The position numbers were made by a program, and so were the translations under genes. Shown here piece after piece: positions 1 through 9,144 of a stretch of 64,000 nucleotides of DNA (positions within the stretch are counted from its first letter, which is position 1; the number at the start of each line of letters is the position of its first letter). The notes beneath the pieces were generated by a model. The model ran no database searches and was not told the origin of the DNA. It saw nothing but the letters and a program-made list of their open reading frames with translations. The stretch spans positions 1 to 64,000 of the forward strand of contig NZ_QQAY01000013.1 in the NCBI RefSeq assembly GCF_003350505.1. The letters run 5' to 3'. Source of the stretch: Falsibacillus pallidus. GTDB taxonomy: Bacteria > Bacillota > Bacilli > Bacillales > DSM-25281.

Positions 1-110
1 TCTGATCTTTCGCCACGTTTATACACGCCCTTTTTATAGTTGTATAGATTTAAACATGACGCCACTACCTGTGTCCACTTTTTATACTAACTTCACATAA
101 GAGCTATTTT

Positions 111-172
111 TGGCGCATACGCCATCAAGTGTCGCGCATAGCCAGGCAATTTTCGCGCAAAGAGCAAGACCA
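111..172. repeat. Degraded copy of GCGCATA repeat
   Basis: Several GCGCA(T/A)A heptamers at 20-25 base spacing align with the middle of the two 197-bp units near 12.8 and 13.0 kb, including the stretch CGCGCATAGCC and TTTTCGCGCA. The rest of the 379 bases before the first gene shows no convincing reading frame. Confidence 0.6.
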
Positions 173-333
173 GATAGGAAATCCAGCCTGATTAATCGGC
201 TATTTCACTCCCTTTGCCCTTCTAAATGCCATTTTGCTCTATATTCTGCTTCATTCTAAGTGTGTACGTAGCAGTCACTGGACCAAATATGGACTAACTG
301 TGCACCAACGCTTAAAAATCCACTCTTCAATAC

Positions 334-373
334 AAAAAGGGGTCCTTCTCTTTAAAAGAAGGACCCCTTTTTG
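334..373 (-). terminator. Rho-independent terminator of the NlpC/P60 gene
   Basis: A 16-base stem, AAAAAGGGGTCCTTCT paired with its complement, closes over a short loop and has a U-run on both strands. It follows the stop codon of the minus-strand NlpC/P60 gene and could work in both directions. Confidence 0.9.
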
Positions 374-379
374 TATGTA

Positions 380-1360
380 TTAGAATTTAGAGTTATAAAC
401 CGCTGCGGAGAACTCAGCTCTTGTTGCATTGAATCCTGCACGGAAATAATCTGTTTTGAACATTGTTGTTTTATCAAGATAGTATAGAGCGGAAATGGCA
501 TCGGCTGCCCAGCTCGTTGGAGCTACATCCAAGTAAACATTGCTTGCTTTTGTTACACCGACTTTATTTTCTGTCTTGAATGCTCTATCTAAGATTACTG
601 CCATTTGAGCTCTTGTCAAGCTGTCGCCAGGACGGAATGATCCATCAGGGAATCCTTGAATGATGCCAGTTTCTTTCATGGCTGCAATATCTTTTGCGAA
701 AGTAGAACCAGTTCCTACATCAGGGAAGGATTTTGTAGAGCTAGTTGAAACCTTTAGGATTCTGTTTACGATAGCAGATGCTTGTCCACGTGTGACCAAC
801 CCATCTGGTTTGAACTCGCCGTTGTCAAAGCCGTTTATGATATTCTTGCTGTTTAGTAGTTCAACAGCTTCATAAGCCGGATGGCTTGTTGGAAGATCGC
901 TGAATAGTCCATTGGCTACTTGTGAAAGACGCTTGCCGTAAGCGAACTTTGGACTCCAATAAACATTGCTCATTGAATCAATTTTGACGCCGCTGCTTGA
1001 TGTTGCACTGATAAAGCTATTGTTTCCTATGTATATACCGGCGTGGGATACTCCTGCTTTATATGTATCTGCGAAAAATACCATGTCGCCTGGCTGAAGT
1101 TCAGCCTTTGAAACGGTTGTTCCTACTGTTGCCTGCTGGCTGGACATTCTCGGTAATGAGATTCCGAAATGGCTGTACACGTAGGATAGGTAGCCTGAAC
1201 AATCAAACCCTGAAGGACTTGTACCACCGAAGCTGTATGGAACGCCTATGAATTTCTTAGAGTAATCAACAACTTCGTTTCCTGAAGCTGCCTCTGCACT
1301 TTGAAAAGGGATCAACAACAATAACAATGCCGGGAGTAATAGTTTCCAGAGTTTTTTCAT
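380..1360 (-). CDS. SLH-anchored NlpC/P60 peptidoglycan endopeptidase
   Basis: Exported cell-wall hydrolase expected to cut peptide stems of peptidoglycan. I start at the ATG at 1360 (326 aa) because AGGTGG lies just upstream and the product then begins with a classic signal peptide (MKKLWKLL...FQSAEA). An NlpC/P60 domain follows at roughly residues 28-145, with the catalytic Cys in DCSGY and His in VSHAGIYIG. The third catalytic position, normally the His of a FIHA-like motif, reads FISA, so Ser replaces His. Three SLH repeats fill the C-terminal half (VTRGQ, LTRAQ, ATRAE). SLH triplets bind pyruvylated secondary wall polymer, so the enzyme should be held at the cell surface. It is the first of six SLH proteins here. 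Confidence 0.9.
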   Translation of the reverse strand: MKKLWKLLLPALLLLLIPFQSAEAASGNEVVDYSKKFIGVPYSFGGTSPSGFDCSGYLSYVYSHFGISLPRMSSQQATVGTTVSKAELQPGDMVFFADTYKAGVSHAGIYIGNNSFISATSSSGVKIDSMSNVYWSPKFAYGKRLSQVANGLFSDLPTSHPAYEAVELLNSKNIINGFDNGEFKPDGLVTRGQASAIVNRILKVSTSSTKSFPDVGTGSTFAKDIAAMKETGIIQGFPDGSFRPGDSLTRAQMAVILDRAFKTENKVGVTKASNVYLDVAPTSWAADAISALYYLDKTTMFKTDYFRAGFNATRAEFSAAVYNSKF

Positions 1361-1429
1361 TTTTCCACCTCGTGTAATTTCTGCAACGTTTGCTATTTCT
1401 AGTAAGATTTTATCAAATTTTTTAGACAA

Positions 1430-1811
1430 TTTACGTTACGGTTTCATTACAATTTGATGACATAGGTTTAATTTTGTTGTTTTGTGCAATAAATTGTAAG
1501 TTGGGTGTTTTAAAATATGGTAAATATCTCCTGGAATTCGGATGAAATTTCTGCTGTTAAGAGGATTTTTCCCTATTAAATTCATATCCTTCTGAATTAG
1601 TTGGCTGCAATCGACATATTTTAATAGGCTTCACCTGTTAATTTTGTAATAAGCTCCGCACTTTCGACTTTAACCGCGGCAGTTTGACTTTTTATGCAGC
1701 AACTTTAAATTTTCACCCCCGCCCTATCCTTCTCCAGCTCGCCACTTTCCATCTCTGCCGTCCTACTATCCAATTAATGTAAACCACCACTCTCTTTCTA
1801 TATTAAAACAG
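1430..1811. other. Gene-free AT-rich spacer
   Basis: About 380 bases between the NlpC/P60 start region and the subtilase terminator. I see no frame with a ribosome binding site and no clear structured RNA. It presumably carries the promoter of the NlpC/P60 gene at its left side. Confidence 0.4.
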
Positions 1812-1848
1812 CAAAAAGCACCGAAAGGCCGTTACCCTCTCGATGCTC
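1812..1848 (-). terminator. Terminator of the subtilase gene
   Basis: On the minus strand GAGCATCGAGAGG pairs, with some G-U pairs, with CCTTTCGGTGCTT and is followed by a T-rich tract. It sits directly after the subtilase stop codon. Confidence 0.75.
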
Positions 1849-1863
1849 TCAAAGATTATTTTC

Positions 1864-3777
1864 TTATTTTGTAATAAATTCTTTATTTTCTGCGCGAGCC
1901 ATGAATACAGAGAATTTGGCTCTCGACATTTCCTCATGCGGCTTGAAACTGCCATCAGGATAGCCTTCTGTAATATGTGCGTTGGCAATTTTAAAAATCG
2001 CCGCTTCACCTGTCACATTATCATTCACATCTGCATAGGAAACTAGAGTTTCATTGGCCAATCCATACGCATTTGCTATTAAAATCGCCATTTCCGCTCT
2101 GGTTACATATTGGTTTGGTTTGAATGTTCCGTCAGGGAACCCGTTAAGGATATGGTGTTCATAGGCTGATTGGATATAGCCGCTGGCAAAATAGCCGCTT
2201 CCGACATCCGAAAATTCAGTTGCTCCTTTATTTCCATTATACCCCTTTGCCCTTCCGATCATTGCAACTGCTTCCCCGCGTGTGATCTTTTTCGAAGGGA
2301 GGATGGTATGGCTGTCCAATCCATTCAAAATGGACTCGTGATACAAATAGATCATGTGCGGTGCATACCAATCTGCTGTATCCAGGTCATCAAATGCCGG
2401 CTGGTCCATTGAGACTGATAAAGACTGCTTTGTTGTGGACCCGTCTTCATTGTGGAAAACGAATTGATATTGGTAGGTGCCTTTTTCCACATAGTCATCC
2501 CAATTTTCATTCAAAATGTTAAATGCAATTGTCTGTCCATCTCTATAAATATCTACTGGTTTTGTTCCAGTGCTTTTATGAAATGCAAAAGCCACTTTTC
2601 CATCTTCGTGAGAAATCACTTGTGCTGATGAAGGGAGTTCTAGTACAGATTTATCTCCAAATAATGCTAAACCATATCCATAAAAAGCATCCCTTCCAGT
2701 CATTCCAATATCCTGGGCATTTTGATCAAGGATACTTCTGAGCTGGTCACGGGAGTAGTTAGGATATCGTTCCTTATATAATGCGAGGAGCCCTGCCACA
2801 TACGGCGACGCCATAGATGTACCTGTCATCGGCATGTATCCGTCTTTATTTCCATCGAATGTATCGATTTCAAGAGGTACAGTGCTGATGATATTATTCC
2901 CTGGTGCAGCAACTTCTACTTCTGCACCAGTAGAGGATTCTACTATTCTCTTAGATTGGCTGTCTAATGCTGAGACGGCAATTACATTATCATACTTTGC
3001 TGGATAAAGAACATTATCCCCAGTCCCAGTTGCTGTACCTGAGTTGCCAGCTGCACCCACTAATAGGATTCCTGCATCAGAAGCTTTTTGAACCATTTCC
3101 CTTAGTGTAGGATCATCAGACTTCGTTGTAAAACTAAGGTTTACAATATCTGCATGTTGTTCAATGGCCCACTCCAGACCTTTTACAATCGTTGTCGTAG
3201 TACCTGCTCCGAATGTATCCAATGCCTTTACACTATAAAGCTCGACATCAGGAGCAACGCCGACAATTCCTACTGAGTTGTTTTGAGCTGCAATGATTCC
3301 AGCCACATGCGTTCCATGCCCATTGTCGTCCTGAAAGCCATTTGGACAGCTGTTAAGGACGCATGTTCCACCGGCAACCCTTAAATCAGGATGTGAGGAA
3401 TCCACTCCGGTATCAATGACGACTACTTTAACACCTTTTCCAGTATAGATGGTCCGCACTTGATTAGTGATATTCATTTTCCCAAAAGCCCAAGGAGTTG
3501 TTTGGGAGGACATTTTATAAGTGACTTCAGGTACTATCGATTTAATAGAGTTTGATTTTTCAAGAGTGGCAGCCTGCCTCTCTGTAAGTGACACCGCGGC
3601 AGCAGGAATCATCTTAAATTTTTCTTTTGGATTGATATTAAATTTCTCCAGAATCTTTCTGTCTTCCATTTTATTAAAATGGACTATATAATTTTTCTTC
3701 AGTGTTTGAGCGTGAGTGATTTGGGGTAATATACTGAATAAAAGAAGGGCGCCGAGTATAATTCTAACTGTTTTCAT
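1864..3777 (-). CDS. SLH-anchored subtilisin-like serine protease (S8)
   Basis: Secreted protease of the subtilase family. The ATG at 3777 (637 aa) has AGGTGG six bases upstream and opens a signal peptide ending near THAQ; the longer frame lacks a ribosome site. An inhibitor-I9-like propeptide occupies about residues 25-90. The peptidase domain shows all three catalytic motifs: Asp in VVVIDTGVDSSHPDL, His in NGHGTHVAGI and Ser in GTSMASPYVAG. A spacer domain and three C-terminal SLH repeats (ITRGE, VTRAE, MSRAK) follow. It lies between two other SLH hydrolases with its own terminator, so it probably forms its own transcription unit. Likely roles are surface protein processing or nutrient proteolysis; the substrate cannot be read from sequence. 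Confidence 0.95.
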   Translation of the reverse strand: MKTVRIILGALLLFSILPQITHAQTLKKNYIVHFNKMEDRKILEKFNINPKEKFKMIPAAAVSLTERQAATLEKSNSIKSIVPEVTYKMSSQTTPWAFGKMNITNQVRTIYTGKGVKVVVIDTGVDSSHPDLRVAGGTCVLNSCPNGFQDDNGHGTHVAGIIAAQNNSVGIVGVAPDVELYSVKALDTFGAGTTTTIVKGLEWAIEQHADIVNLSFTTKSDDPTLREMVQKASDAGILLVGAAGNSGTATGTGDNVLYPAKYDNVIAVSALDSQSKRIVESSTGAEVEVAAPGNNIISTVPLEIDTFDGNKDGYMPMTGTSMASPYVAGLLALYKERYPNYSRDQLRSILDQNAQDIGMTGRDAFYGYGLALFGDKSVLELPSSAQVISHEDGKVAFAFHKSTGTKPVDIYRDGQTIAFNILNENWDDYVEKGTYQYQFVFHNEDGSTTKQSLSVSMDQPAFDDLDTADWYAPHMIYLYHESILNGLDSHTILPSKKITRGEAVAMIGRAKGYNGNKGATEFSDVGSGYFASGYIQSAYEHHILNGFPDGTFKPNQYVTRAEMAILIANAYGLANETLVSYADVNDNVTGEAAIFKIANAHITEGYPDGSFKPHEEMSRAKFSVFMARAENKEFITK

Positions 3778-3801
3778 TAACATCCACCTTTTCCACATTT
3801 A

Positions 3802-3830
3802 GAAAAAGGAGCCTTATAAATAAGACTCCC
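3802..3830 (-). terminator. Terminator of the amidase gene
   Basis: On the minus strand GGAGTCTTAT pairs with ATAAGGCTCC, followed by TTTTTCT, immediately downstream of the amidase stop codon. Confidence 0.8.
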
Positions 3831-3850
3831 AATTGTTACAGTATACTATA

Positions 3851-5275
3851 TTAATACCATTTAGTTGAAGGCTGCGCTTGCAATAGATTATACAGCGGCA
3901 GTACATCATCTATTTTTTTGTAATTATAGTAGTAATCCAGAATACCTAAATAGATTGCTTTAGCTGCTTCTTGTCTCCAGTAGCTGGATGCAAGTTTCGC
4001 ATTATCGGATTTATTATCGATAAAGGCAAGTTCAGTCAAAATAGCAGGCATTGTATTTTCACGGATAACATGGAAATCTCCGTTGTCGATGCCTCTATCT
4101 TTAAGGTCCAATGCGTCAAGCATACGTTTCTGAACATAAGTAGCCAGCGCCTTGCTTTCATCTACATGCGGGTTTTGATACGCTGCATAGTAATATGTTT
4201 CTGTACCGTCAGCTGTTCCATTGAATGAGTTGCAGTGGATGCTGACAAAGATATCCGCATTATGATTCCTTGCAAATGCAACCCTATCGCTTAGTTCTGT
4301 CTTATATCCAACAGGATCCTTTTCTTGTGTCAAAAGGATATTAAACGGAGTTTGTTTAAAATAATTTTGTACCCGCAGCGCAGTATCTTGGGTCACGGTT
4401 TTTTCCAGCAGTCCATAGCCTGATGCTCCTGGATCTGTTCCTCCGTGCCCCGGATCGATAACGATGGTTTTCCCAGCTATCTGAGAGCTGCTTCCCCCTA
4501 CAGAACTCGCAAGAAAGTCCGTATGTACAAAGCCTGTTTTTCCATCATATTGAATGAAAGCCCACTTTCCAACTTTATAGCCGATTTTGACTTCTCCCTT
4601 AAAAGGTATAGCGCTCTTTACATCGTACAAAGTGGATGGACCAGACCGCATGTTGAGGGAATCTGCATTGACTGTATCCGTCTGAGTGAATTCAGGCATA
4701 CTTCCATTCAGCCTTAATTCGGAATTGATGCTTCTTGCCAAAAACACTGAGAAATCAGAGCGTTTGATTGAATTAGTGGTTCCAAACGTTCCGTCGGCCA
4801 CTCCTTGCGCAATCCCTTTATCCATTAATGCTTTAGCAGCACTATTGATAGTAGAAGCGCCATAACCGAATGCCCGGCTGATCATAATGGCCATTTCTCC
4901 CCTTGCCACTGGCTGGTCCGGTTTAAAAGAACCATCCTTATATCCGGTAATGATGCTGTGTCTGGCAGCTTCCTGGATATATCCTGAGGCAAAGTTCTGT
5001 ATTCCTACATCGCTAAAATCCGTGGAGACTTGTTTACCATTGAATTGTAATGTCCTGCCAATCATTGCTGCTGCTTCTGCTCTTGTCACTTGTTTATCTG
5101 GATAGAAATGTCCATCCAGGCTTCCGTTGACAATCTGCCCCGTTGCTAAATAATTAATTTCCATTTTAGCCCGGTGGCTGTCGCCAACATCCACAAACGT
5201 CTGCGCCCCTGCTGGAGCGGCAGCAGCGCAAAAACCTGCAACAGCAAAAACTGACAGTAGAAAAAGCCGTTTCAC
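3851..5275 (-). CDS. SLH-anchored N-acetylmuramoyl-L-alanine amidase (Amidase_3) with SH3b
   Basis: Zinc amidase that splits the lactyl-peptide bond of peptidoglycan. I choose the GTG at 5275 (474 aa) because AAAGGGGAG lies six bases before it and the product begins directly with a signal peptide (VKRLFLLSVFAVAGF). Order of domains: three SLH repeats at about 25-190 (VTRAE, VARGE, IKRSD), a bacterial SH3 at about 205-265 (LNMRSGPST), then Amidase_3 to the end. Zinc ligands and catalytic residues are visible in DPGHGG, LLEK, SIHCN and TELAFI. Unlike its two neighbours, the anchor is N-terminal. Function is secure; its part in growth, separation or mother-cell lysis is not. Confidence 0.95.
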   Translation of the reverse strand: MKRLFLLSVFAVAGFCAAAAPAGAQTFVDVGDSHRAKMEINYLATGQIVNGSLDGHFYPDKQVTRAEAAAMIGRTLQFNGKQVSTDFSDVGIQNFASGYIQEAARHSIITGYKDGSFKPDQPVARGEMAIMISRAFGYGASTINSAAKALMDKGIAQGVADGTFGTTNSIKRSDFSVFLARSINSELRLNGSMPEFTQTDTVNADSLNMRSGPSTLYDVKSAIPFKGEVKIGYKVGKWAFIQYDGKTGFVHTDFLASSVGGSSSQIAGKTIVIDPGHGGTDPGASGYGLLEKTVTQDTALRVQNYFKQTPFNILLTQEKDPVGYKTELSDRVAFARNHNADIFVSIHCNSFNGTADGTETYYYAAYQNPHVDESKALATYVQKRMLDALDLKDRGIDNGDFHVIRENTMPAILTELAFIDNKSDNAKLASSYWRQEAAKAIYLGILDYYYNYKKIDDVLPLYNLLQAQPSTKWY

Positions 5276-5540
5276 CGCTTTCTCCCCTTTCGCCAATTTT
5301 CTACATTCTACCACAAAAAAATTTTCCATTCTATCAAACTTATAGTCTATTTACAATTTATTAGCTTTTTTCCCATCCCCTTAAACATTATTCAAAAATA
5401 ATTTTTAAGTTATATGTTTTTGTTGATTATTTGGAATCGAGGGAACGAAAGGAATTTTAATAGTATATTAGTATATTTAATGCGATTCTCTTTCTTATGT
5501 CGAATGTCTTTGTGGAAAAAATTACATATTTCGCAAATTA

Positions 5541-5594
5541 AAAAAGACTGTGCCGCCAAGGTAGTTTTTTCTGCCCTGGCGCACAGTCCTTTTA
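5541..5594 (-). terminator. Terminator of the 677-aa SLH protein gene
   Basis: Long hairpin: GGACTGTGCGCCAGGGCAG pairs with CTACCTTGGCGGCACAGTC on the minus strand, with a single bulge, followed by TTTTTT. It follows the stop codon of the gene closely. Confidence 0.9.
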
Positions 5595-5603
5595 TTGAAT
5601 TTA

Positions 5604-7637
5604 TTAGTTTATGAATTTGATATGTTGTAGAAGTGTATCCAAAATCTTAGCCATTTGATCACGTTTCGTTAGATCAGATGGAGCAAAATTCCCATTTGAG
5701 TAGCCGGACATGATTCCTGCTTGCAGGACGTGTTCTACACTTTCGCGAGAAGTAGCACCAATTTTTTTGTAATCTTTAAAGCTGCTCACTTTTTTGCTGG
5801 AATCCACTGACTCATCCGCCGGGTGGACAAAATTGATTGCGCGGTCAATCATGATAGCCGCTTCAGCACGAGTGATCTTTTCAGATGGATGGAACTTGCC
5901 ATCTTTCTTACCTTTAATAATGCCAGCTTCTACTGCAGCAGCGATTTCTCCATGTTTATTGATTGCTTGAGTTGATGAAACATCACTGAATTTAACAGCA
6001 GCTTCATTTGATGGAGTAAGACTTAAGCTTCTTGAAATCAATGCAGCAAATTCTCCACGAGTCATATACTCATTTGGAGCAAATGTAGTCGTCGTTTTTC
6101 CATTGATGATGTATTTAGAAGCTAATTTTTCAATGTTATCTTCTGCCCAGTTCTTACCGTTGTTTACATCTGTGAAGGTTTTATCGTTTTCAACGATTGT
6201 GTAGACAGAGTTTGTGTTTCTTTTCAGAACGGCTACTTTCTTGCCGTCTACCTCAGTGAAGACTGTTGGAACAGGAGCAACTGTACCATCTGCATTCACA
6301 ACCACTCCGACAGTGTGGTTTGGAACAATATCAGAACTCAAATCAATTGTACGGGACACGTAGTCTGAAAATCTATCGATTGTTGTAGATTTATCACCTG
6401 AAGTCGCAACAATAGAGAAATCAACAATATTAGAAATAACTTTTAAATTATTCTTATCCACCGCACCTTTTACGTATGCAGGATTCACTGGATTAATGGT
6501 AACAGAAACATCTACTTTATCAGCAGAAACCCCTAATTGAGAAGCAATGTTTCCAGTGTTGACTTGACTTACCGGAAGAACATACTGTGCACCATTTCCG
6601 GATACCAAGACAGCAGCATTGCTGTTCTTTTTGGCCGCTTCGGAGAATAACGTTGCAGGCAGCTTGGCTTTTACGGCTTCACCCGGTCCTGCATTTTCCA
6701 CTTTGATAGGGATGACCGCCTTATCTTTCGTGATCAAATTAACGATCTCGCTGACTTTTAATGCAGGAATTGAAACCACAACAGAGACTTGGCCGTTAGA
6801 GCCGGTTTCCTTTTCAGTAGTAGTAGTACCTGTTGGGAGGTCTACTTGTCCTGGAGGTGTTGTTGGTTCAGGATTAGGAATGATGACGCCGCCGCCACCG
6901 CCTCCTGGGTTAGTTGCTGGTACAATACTTTGAACAACTTTATAGAAAGATGCAAGAGCAGCATGCTTATTCGTTAGCCCATTTACAATTTCTGACATTA
7001 CGTCAGTAGTATTTGAGAAATTAATTGTACCAGTAAGTGCTACTACTAAATCCTCATGCCCTGAAGTAGTGTGTACTAACGCATACGTAAATGCGTTAAA
7101 CAAATCACTTTCTGTAAATTGGTCAACAGTTTTACCACTATCTTTGATTGTATTTACAAAATTAATTTCAACGTCGCCGATATAATTTAGAAGTTCCTGA
7201 ACAGTAATATCTTGTCCAAGTGCATCATCAATTGTAGAACTGTTATTTGTACTAAATTGATCAATCGCATCGTTGAGACCTTGTACAGTAGTAACTGCTA
7301 ACATTACATCCAGCAAATCAGATACTAATTGTTTTTTTACAGCATAATTTGCTCCATCTGGATTAACTAATATGGAATCAATATACCCATCCCAATCAGT
7401 TGAACCTTTAAGTGCTTCAATTTGACTTCTTGCAGAAATCAACTCAGCTTTTTCCGAATCACTTAATTTATCATACGACGTATTTAACGCAGTAGTTAAG
7501 CTATCAACTGAACTATATTCTGCTGCACTCGCCACAGTTGGTTGATAAGCAACTCCACTAGCCACAACAGGCGAAAATACTAGTGTAGCCGCAAGCATTG
7601 CCTTCATCGTTTTCTTGCTAAAAGGGTATTTTTTCAT
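5604..7637 (-). CDS. SLH-anchored surface protein of unknown function
   Basis: 677-aa exported protein. The ATG at 7637 has AGGAG eight bases upstream; the GTG two codons earlier is less well placed. After a signal peptide ending near VASA comes a helical region (about 40-235), then a Gly/Pro-rich hinge (NPGGGGGGVIIPNPEP), a beta-rich domain (about 265-470) and three C-terminal SLH repeats (MTRGE, ITRAE, TKRDQ). No catalytic motif is visible. The architecture of stalk, hinge and wall anchor fits a structural or adhesive surface protein, which is inference only. It has its own terminator and a roughly 240-base upstream region shared with the divergent gene at 7884. Confidence 0.85.
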   Translation of the reverse strand: MKKYPFSKKTMKAMLAATLVFSPVVASGVAYQPTVASAAEYSSVDSLTTALNTSYDKLSDSEKAELISARSQIEALKGSTDWDGYIDSILVNPDGANYAVKKQLVSDLLDVMLAVTTVQGLNDAIDQFSTNNSSTIDDALGQDITVQELLNYIGDVEINFVNTIKDSGKTVDQFTESDLFNAFTYALVHTTSGHEDLVVALTGTINFSNTTDVMSEIVNGLTNKHAALASFYKVVQSIVPATNPGGGGGGVIIPNPEPTTPPGQVDLPTGTTTTEKETGSNGQVSVVVSIPALKVSEIVNLITKDKAVIPIKVENAGPGEAVKAKLPATLFSEAAKKNSNAAVLVSGNGAQYVLPVSQVNTGNIASQLGVSADKVDVSVTINPVNPAYVKGAVDKNNLKVISNIVDFSIVATSGDKSTTIDRFSDYVSRTIDLSSDIVPNHTVGVVVNADGTVAPVPTVFTEVDGKKVAVLKRNTNSVYTIVENDKTFTDVNNGKNWAEDNIEKLASKYIINGKTTTTFAPNEYMTRGEFAALISRSLSLTPSNEAAVKFSDVSSTQAINKHGEIAAAVEAGIIKGKKDGKFHPSEKITRAEAAIMIDRAINFVHPADESVDSSKKVSSFKDYKKIGATSRESVEHVLQAGIMSGYSNGNFAPSDLTKRDQMAKILDTLLQHIKFIN

Positions 7638-7883
7638 TTTCACTTCTCCTCTATGTAATTATTTCTAGCCGAATAAACTGATTTTATTTACATAATATAG
7701 CAATTATATATGTGGCTATTATACCTAATAGGAAGCTATCAATCAATTAAATATAGGAAATACTTCATATTTTTGTGAAATAGGTAAGAATTTTGCATTA
7801 TATAACAGTTCCCTTTTTGGTATTTTATGATAGAATTTCTATAAATTATACCTCAATGAATCTGAAGGGAGATTCTCTATCAA

Positions 7884-8687
7884 ATGAAAAAATTCTTAAA
7901 AATTGCTTCGATCGTGGTCCTGCTATTAGTTCTGGCGGGTGGAGGAACTGTCTATTACTTTTTGAAAGTTAAAAAATATGATGTGGCGGATGAAAAAGTA
8001 GAAAAAATCACAAACTCCGACTACAAAATCGATTTGCCTGATGACTCTGATTCCAGTACTGATGCCACAGGTTCAGGGTCTGATAGTTCCGATAAGACTG
8101 CAAGCGGAACTAACGATACAAAGGACAATTCAACTGACGGATCAACAGGCACAACAGTTTCCGGCAAGAGTGGTGATAAAAATAACATCGGCAGCACCAC
8201 CGTCCAAAAAACATCATCCACAACTGCTTCTACAAATGGCAAGACAAGCACAAACACCTCAACATCAACATCAACATCTAAAAATGATGACAAAACTAAT
8301 GGAAGCAATATTGACTCCCAAGATTCTAATACGGTCACAGTAGCTTCAATCAAAGATAAATATCGACCTGTGTTCAGTAATTTAGAAGCTCAGGCCAATG
8401 ATAAAGTGAAATCTATGCTGACACTTGCATTTTCTGAATATCAAACGAAAAAAGAAAACGGTGAATCTATTTCTTTTGGATATTTTTATTCTAAGTACAA
8501 TGGGGCGGCAGCCGATCTTGAGGCTAAAACTGATGAGGTTTTCAATGTAGTATATGGGGCGCTTAAAAATGACTTAAAAAAACATGGATACAGCACCTCC
8601 CATGCGAAGGAATTCAAGGAACAATATGAAAATGAAAAATCTTTCCGCAGAAGTGCATTAATGAAAAAAGCAATGGAACATCTATAA
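7884..8687 (+). CDS. Membrane-anchored low-complexity protein, unknown
   Basis: 267 aa. One membrane segment near the N terminus (residues 5-28, IASIVVLLLVLAGGG) is followed by a very Ser/Thr/Asp/Asn/Lys-rich linker at about 45-150 and a charged helical C-terminal domain (about 155-267). The shape suggests an N-terminal anchor with a long flexible extracytoplasmic stalk, or an uncleaved signal. I do not recognise the C-terminal domain. It is divergent from the 677-aa SLH gene, and an IS element sits only about 10-20 bases behind its stop codon, where its own terminator would be expected. Confidence 0.75.
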   Translation: MKKFLKIASIVVLLLVLAGGGTVYYFLKVKKYDVADEKVEKITNSDYKIDLPDDSDSSTDATGSGSDSSDKTASGTNDTKDNSTDGSTGTTVSGKSGDKNNIGSTTVQKTSSTTASTNGKTSTNTSTSTSTSKNDDKTNGSNIDSQDSNTVTVASIKDKYRPVFSNLEAQANDKVKSMLTLAFSEYQTKKENGESISFGYFYSKYNGAAADLEAKTDEVFNVVYGALKNDLKKHGYSTSHAKEFKEQYENEKSFRRSALMKKAMEHL

Positions 8688-8696
8688 AATATTAAG

Positions 8697-8752
8697 AAAT
8701 AAAAAACTGTAGGCTAACTCGAGTATTTGATATAGTCCCCTTTAAGTAGACA
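8697..8752. repeat. Left inverted repeat of the IS3-family element
   Basis: The 45 bases 8708-8752 (TGTAGGCTAACTCG...AAGTAGACA) match the reverse complement of 10004-10048 imperfectly. The outermost 16 bases, 8697-8712 (AAATAAAAAACTGTAG), match 10044-10059 perfectly as an inverted repeat. Confidence 0.85.
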
Positions 8753-8811
8753 TTCAAAAAAACCTACATGTTACCATGAAGGAAAGAGTGCTACTTGGAG
8801 GGGATTTTTCT

Positions 8812-9144
8812 ATGGCGAAGAAGGGACAAACGTTTAATAACTATTCAGATGAGTTCAAACTTAAGGCTGTTATGAAATATGTGAATGGTTCAAAGAGCTA
8901 TAAAGTATTGGCCGAAGAGTTGGGGATCCGTAATTGTAGTCAGCTTAAAGTATGGGTCAGGAAATGGAAACAAGGGGTTCCTTTTGATGAAAGAAAGGGT
9001 GTGTCAAATCCTCTAAAAGGTAGACCTAGAACTAAATTTAAGTCGGTTGAAGAGGAACGAGATTATTTAAAAGCGCAGGTTGAATATTTAAAAAAGCAGT
9101 ATCCAAATCTGGTAAAGGAGGACATGACATTCCCAGAAGAATGA
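8812..9144 (+). CDS. IS3-family transposase OrfA (HTH subunit)
   Basis: 110 aa from the ATG at 8812, chosen for GGAGGGG upstream; an upstream in-frame ATG lacks a ribosome site. It has an N-terminal helix-turn-helix (SYKVLAEELGIRNCSQLKVW) and a C-terminal leucine-zipper-like helix (EEERDYLKAQVEYLKKQ). OrfA binds the terminal repeats. Its stop overlaps the ATG of orfB as ATGA, so orfB could be made by translational coupling instead of, or besides, the -1 frameshift usual for this family. At 110 aa it is on the short side for an OrfA. Confidence 0.92.
   Translation: MAKKGQTFNNYSDEFKLKAVMKYVNGSKSYKVLAEELGIRNCSQLKVWVRKWKQGVPFDERKGVSNPLKGRPRTKFKSVEEERDYLKAQVEYLKKQYPNLVKEDMTFPEE

Noticed and set aside
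1430-1811. Small genes in the first long spacer
   Set aside because: No frame combines a ribosome site with a plausible product; composition is AT-rich and non-coding.
8021-8353. Open frames on both strands inside the gene at 7884
   Set aside because: They arise from the low-complexity Ser/Thr/Asp linker of the real gene; neither has a ribosome site.
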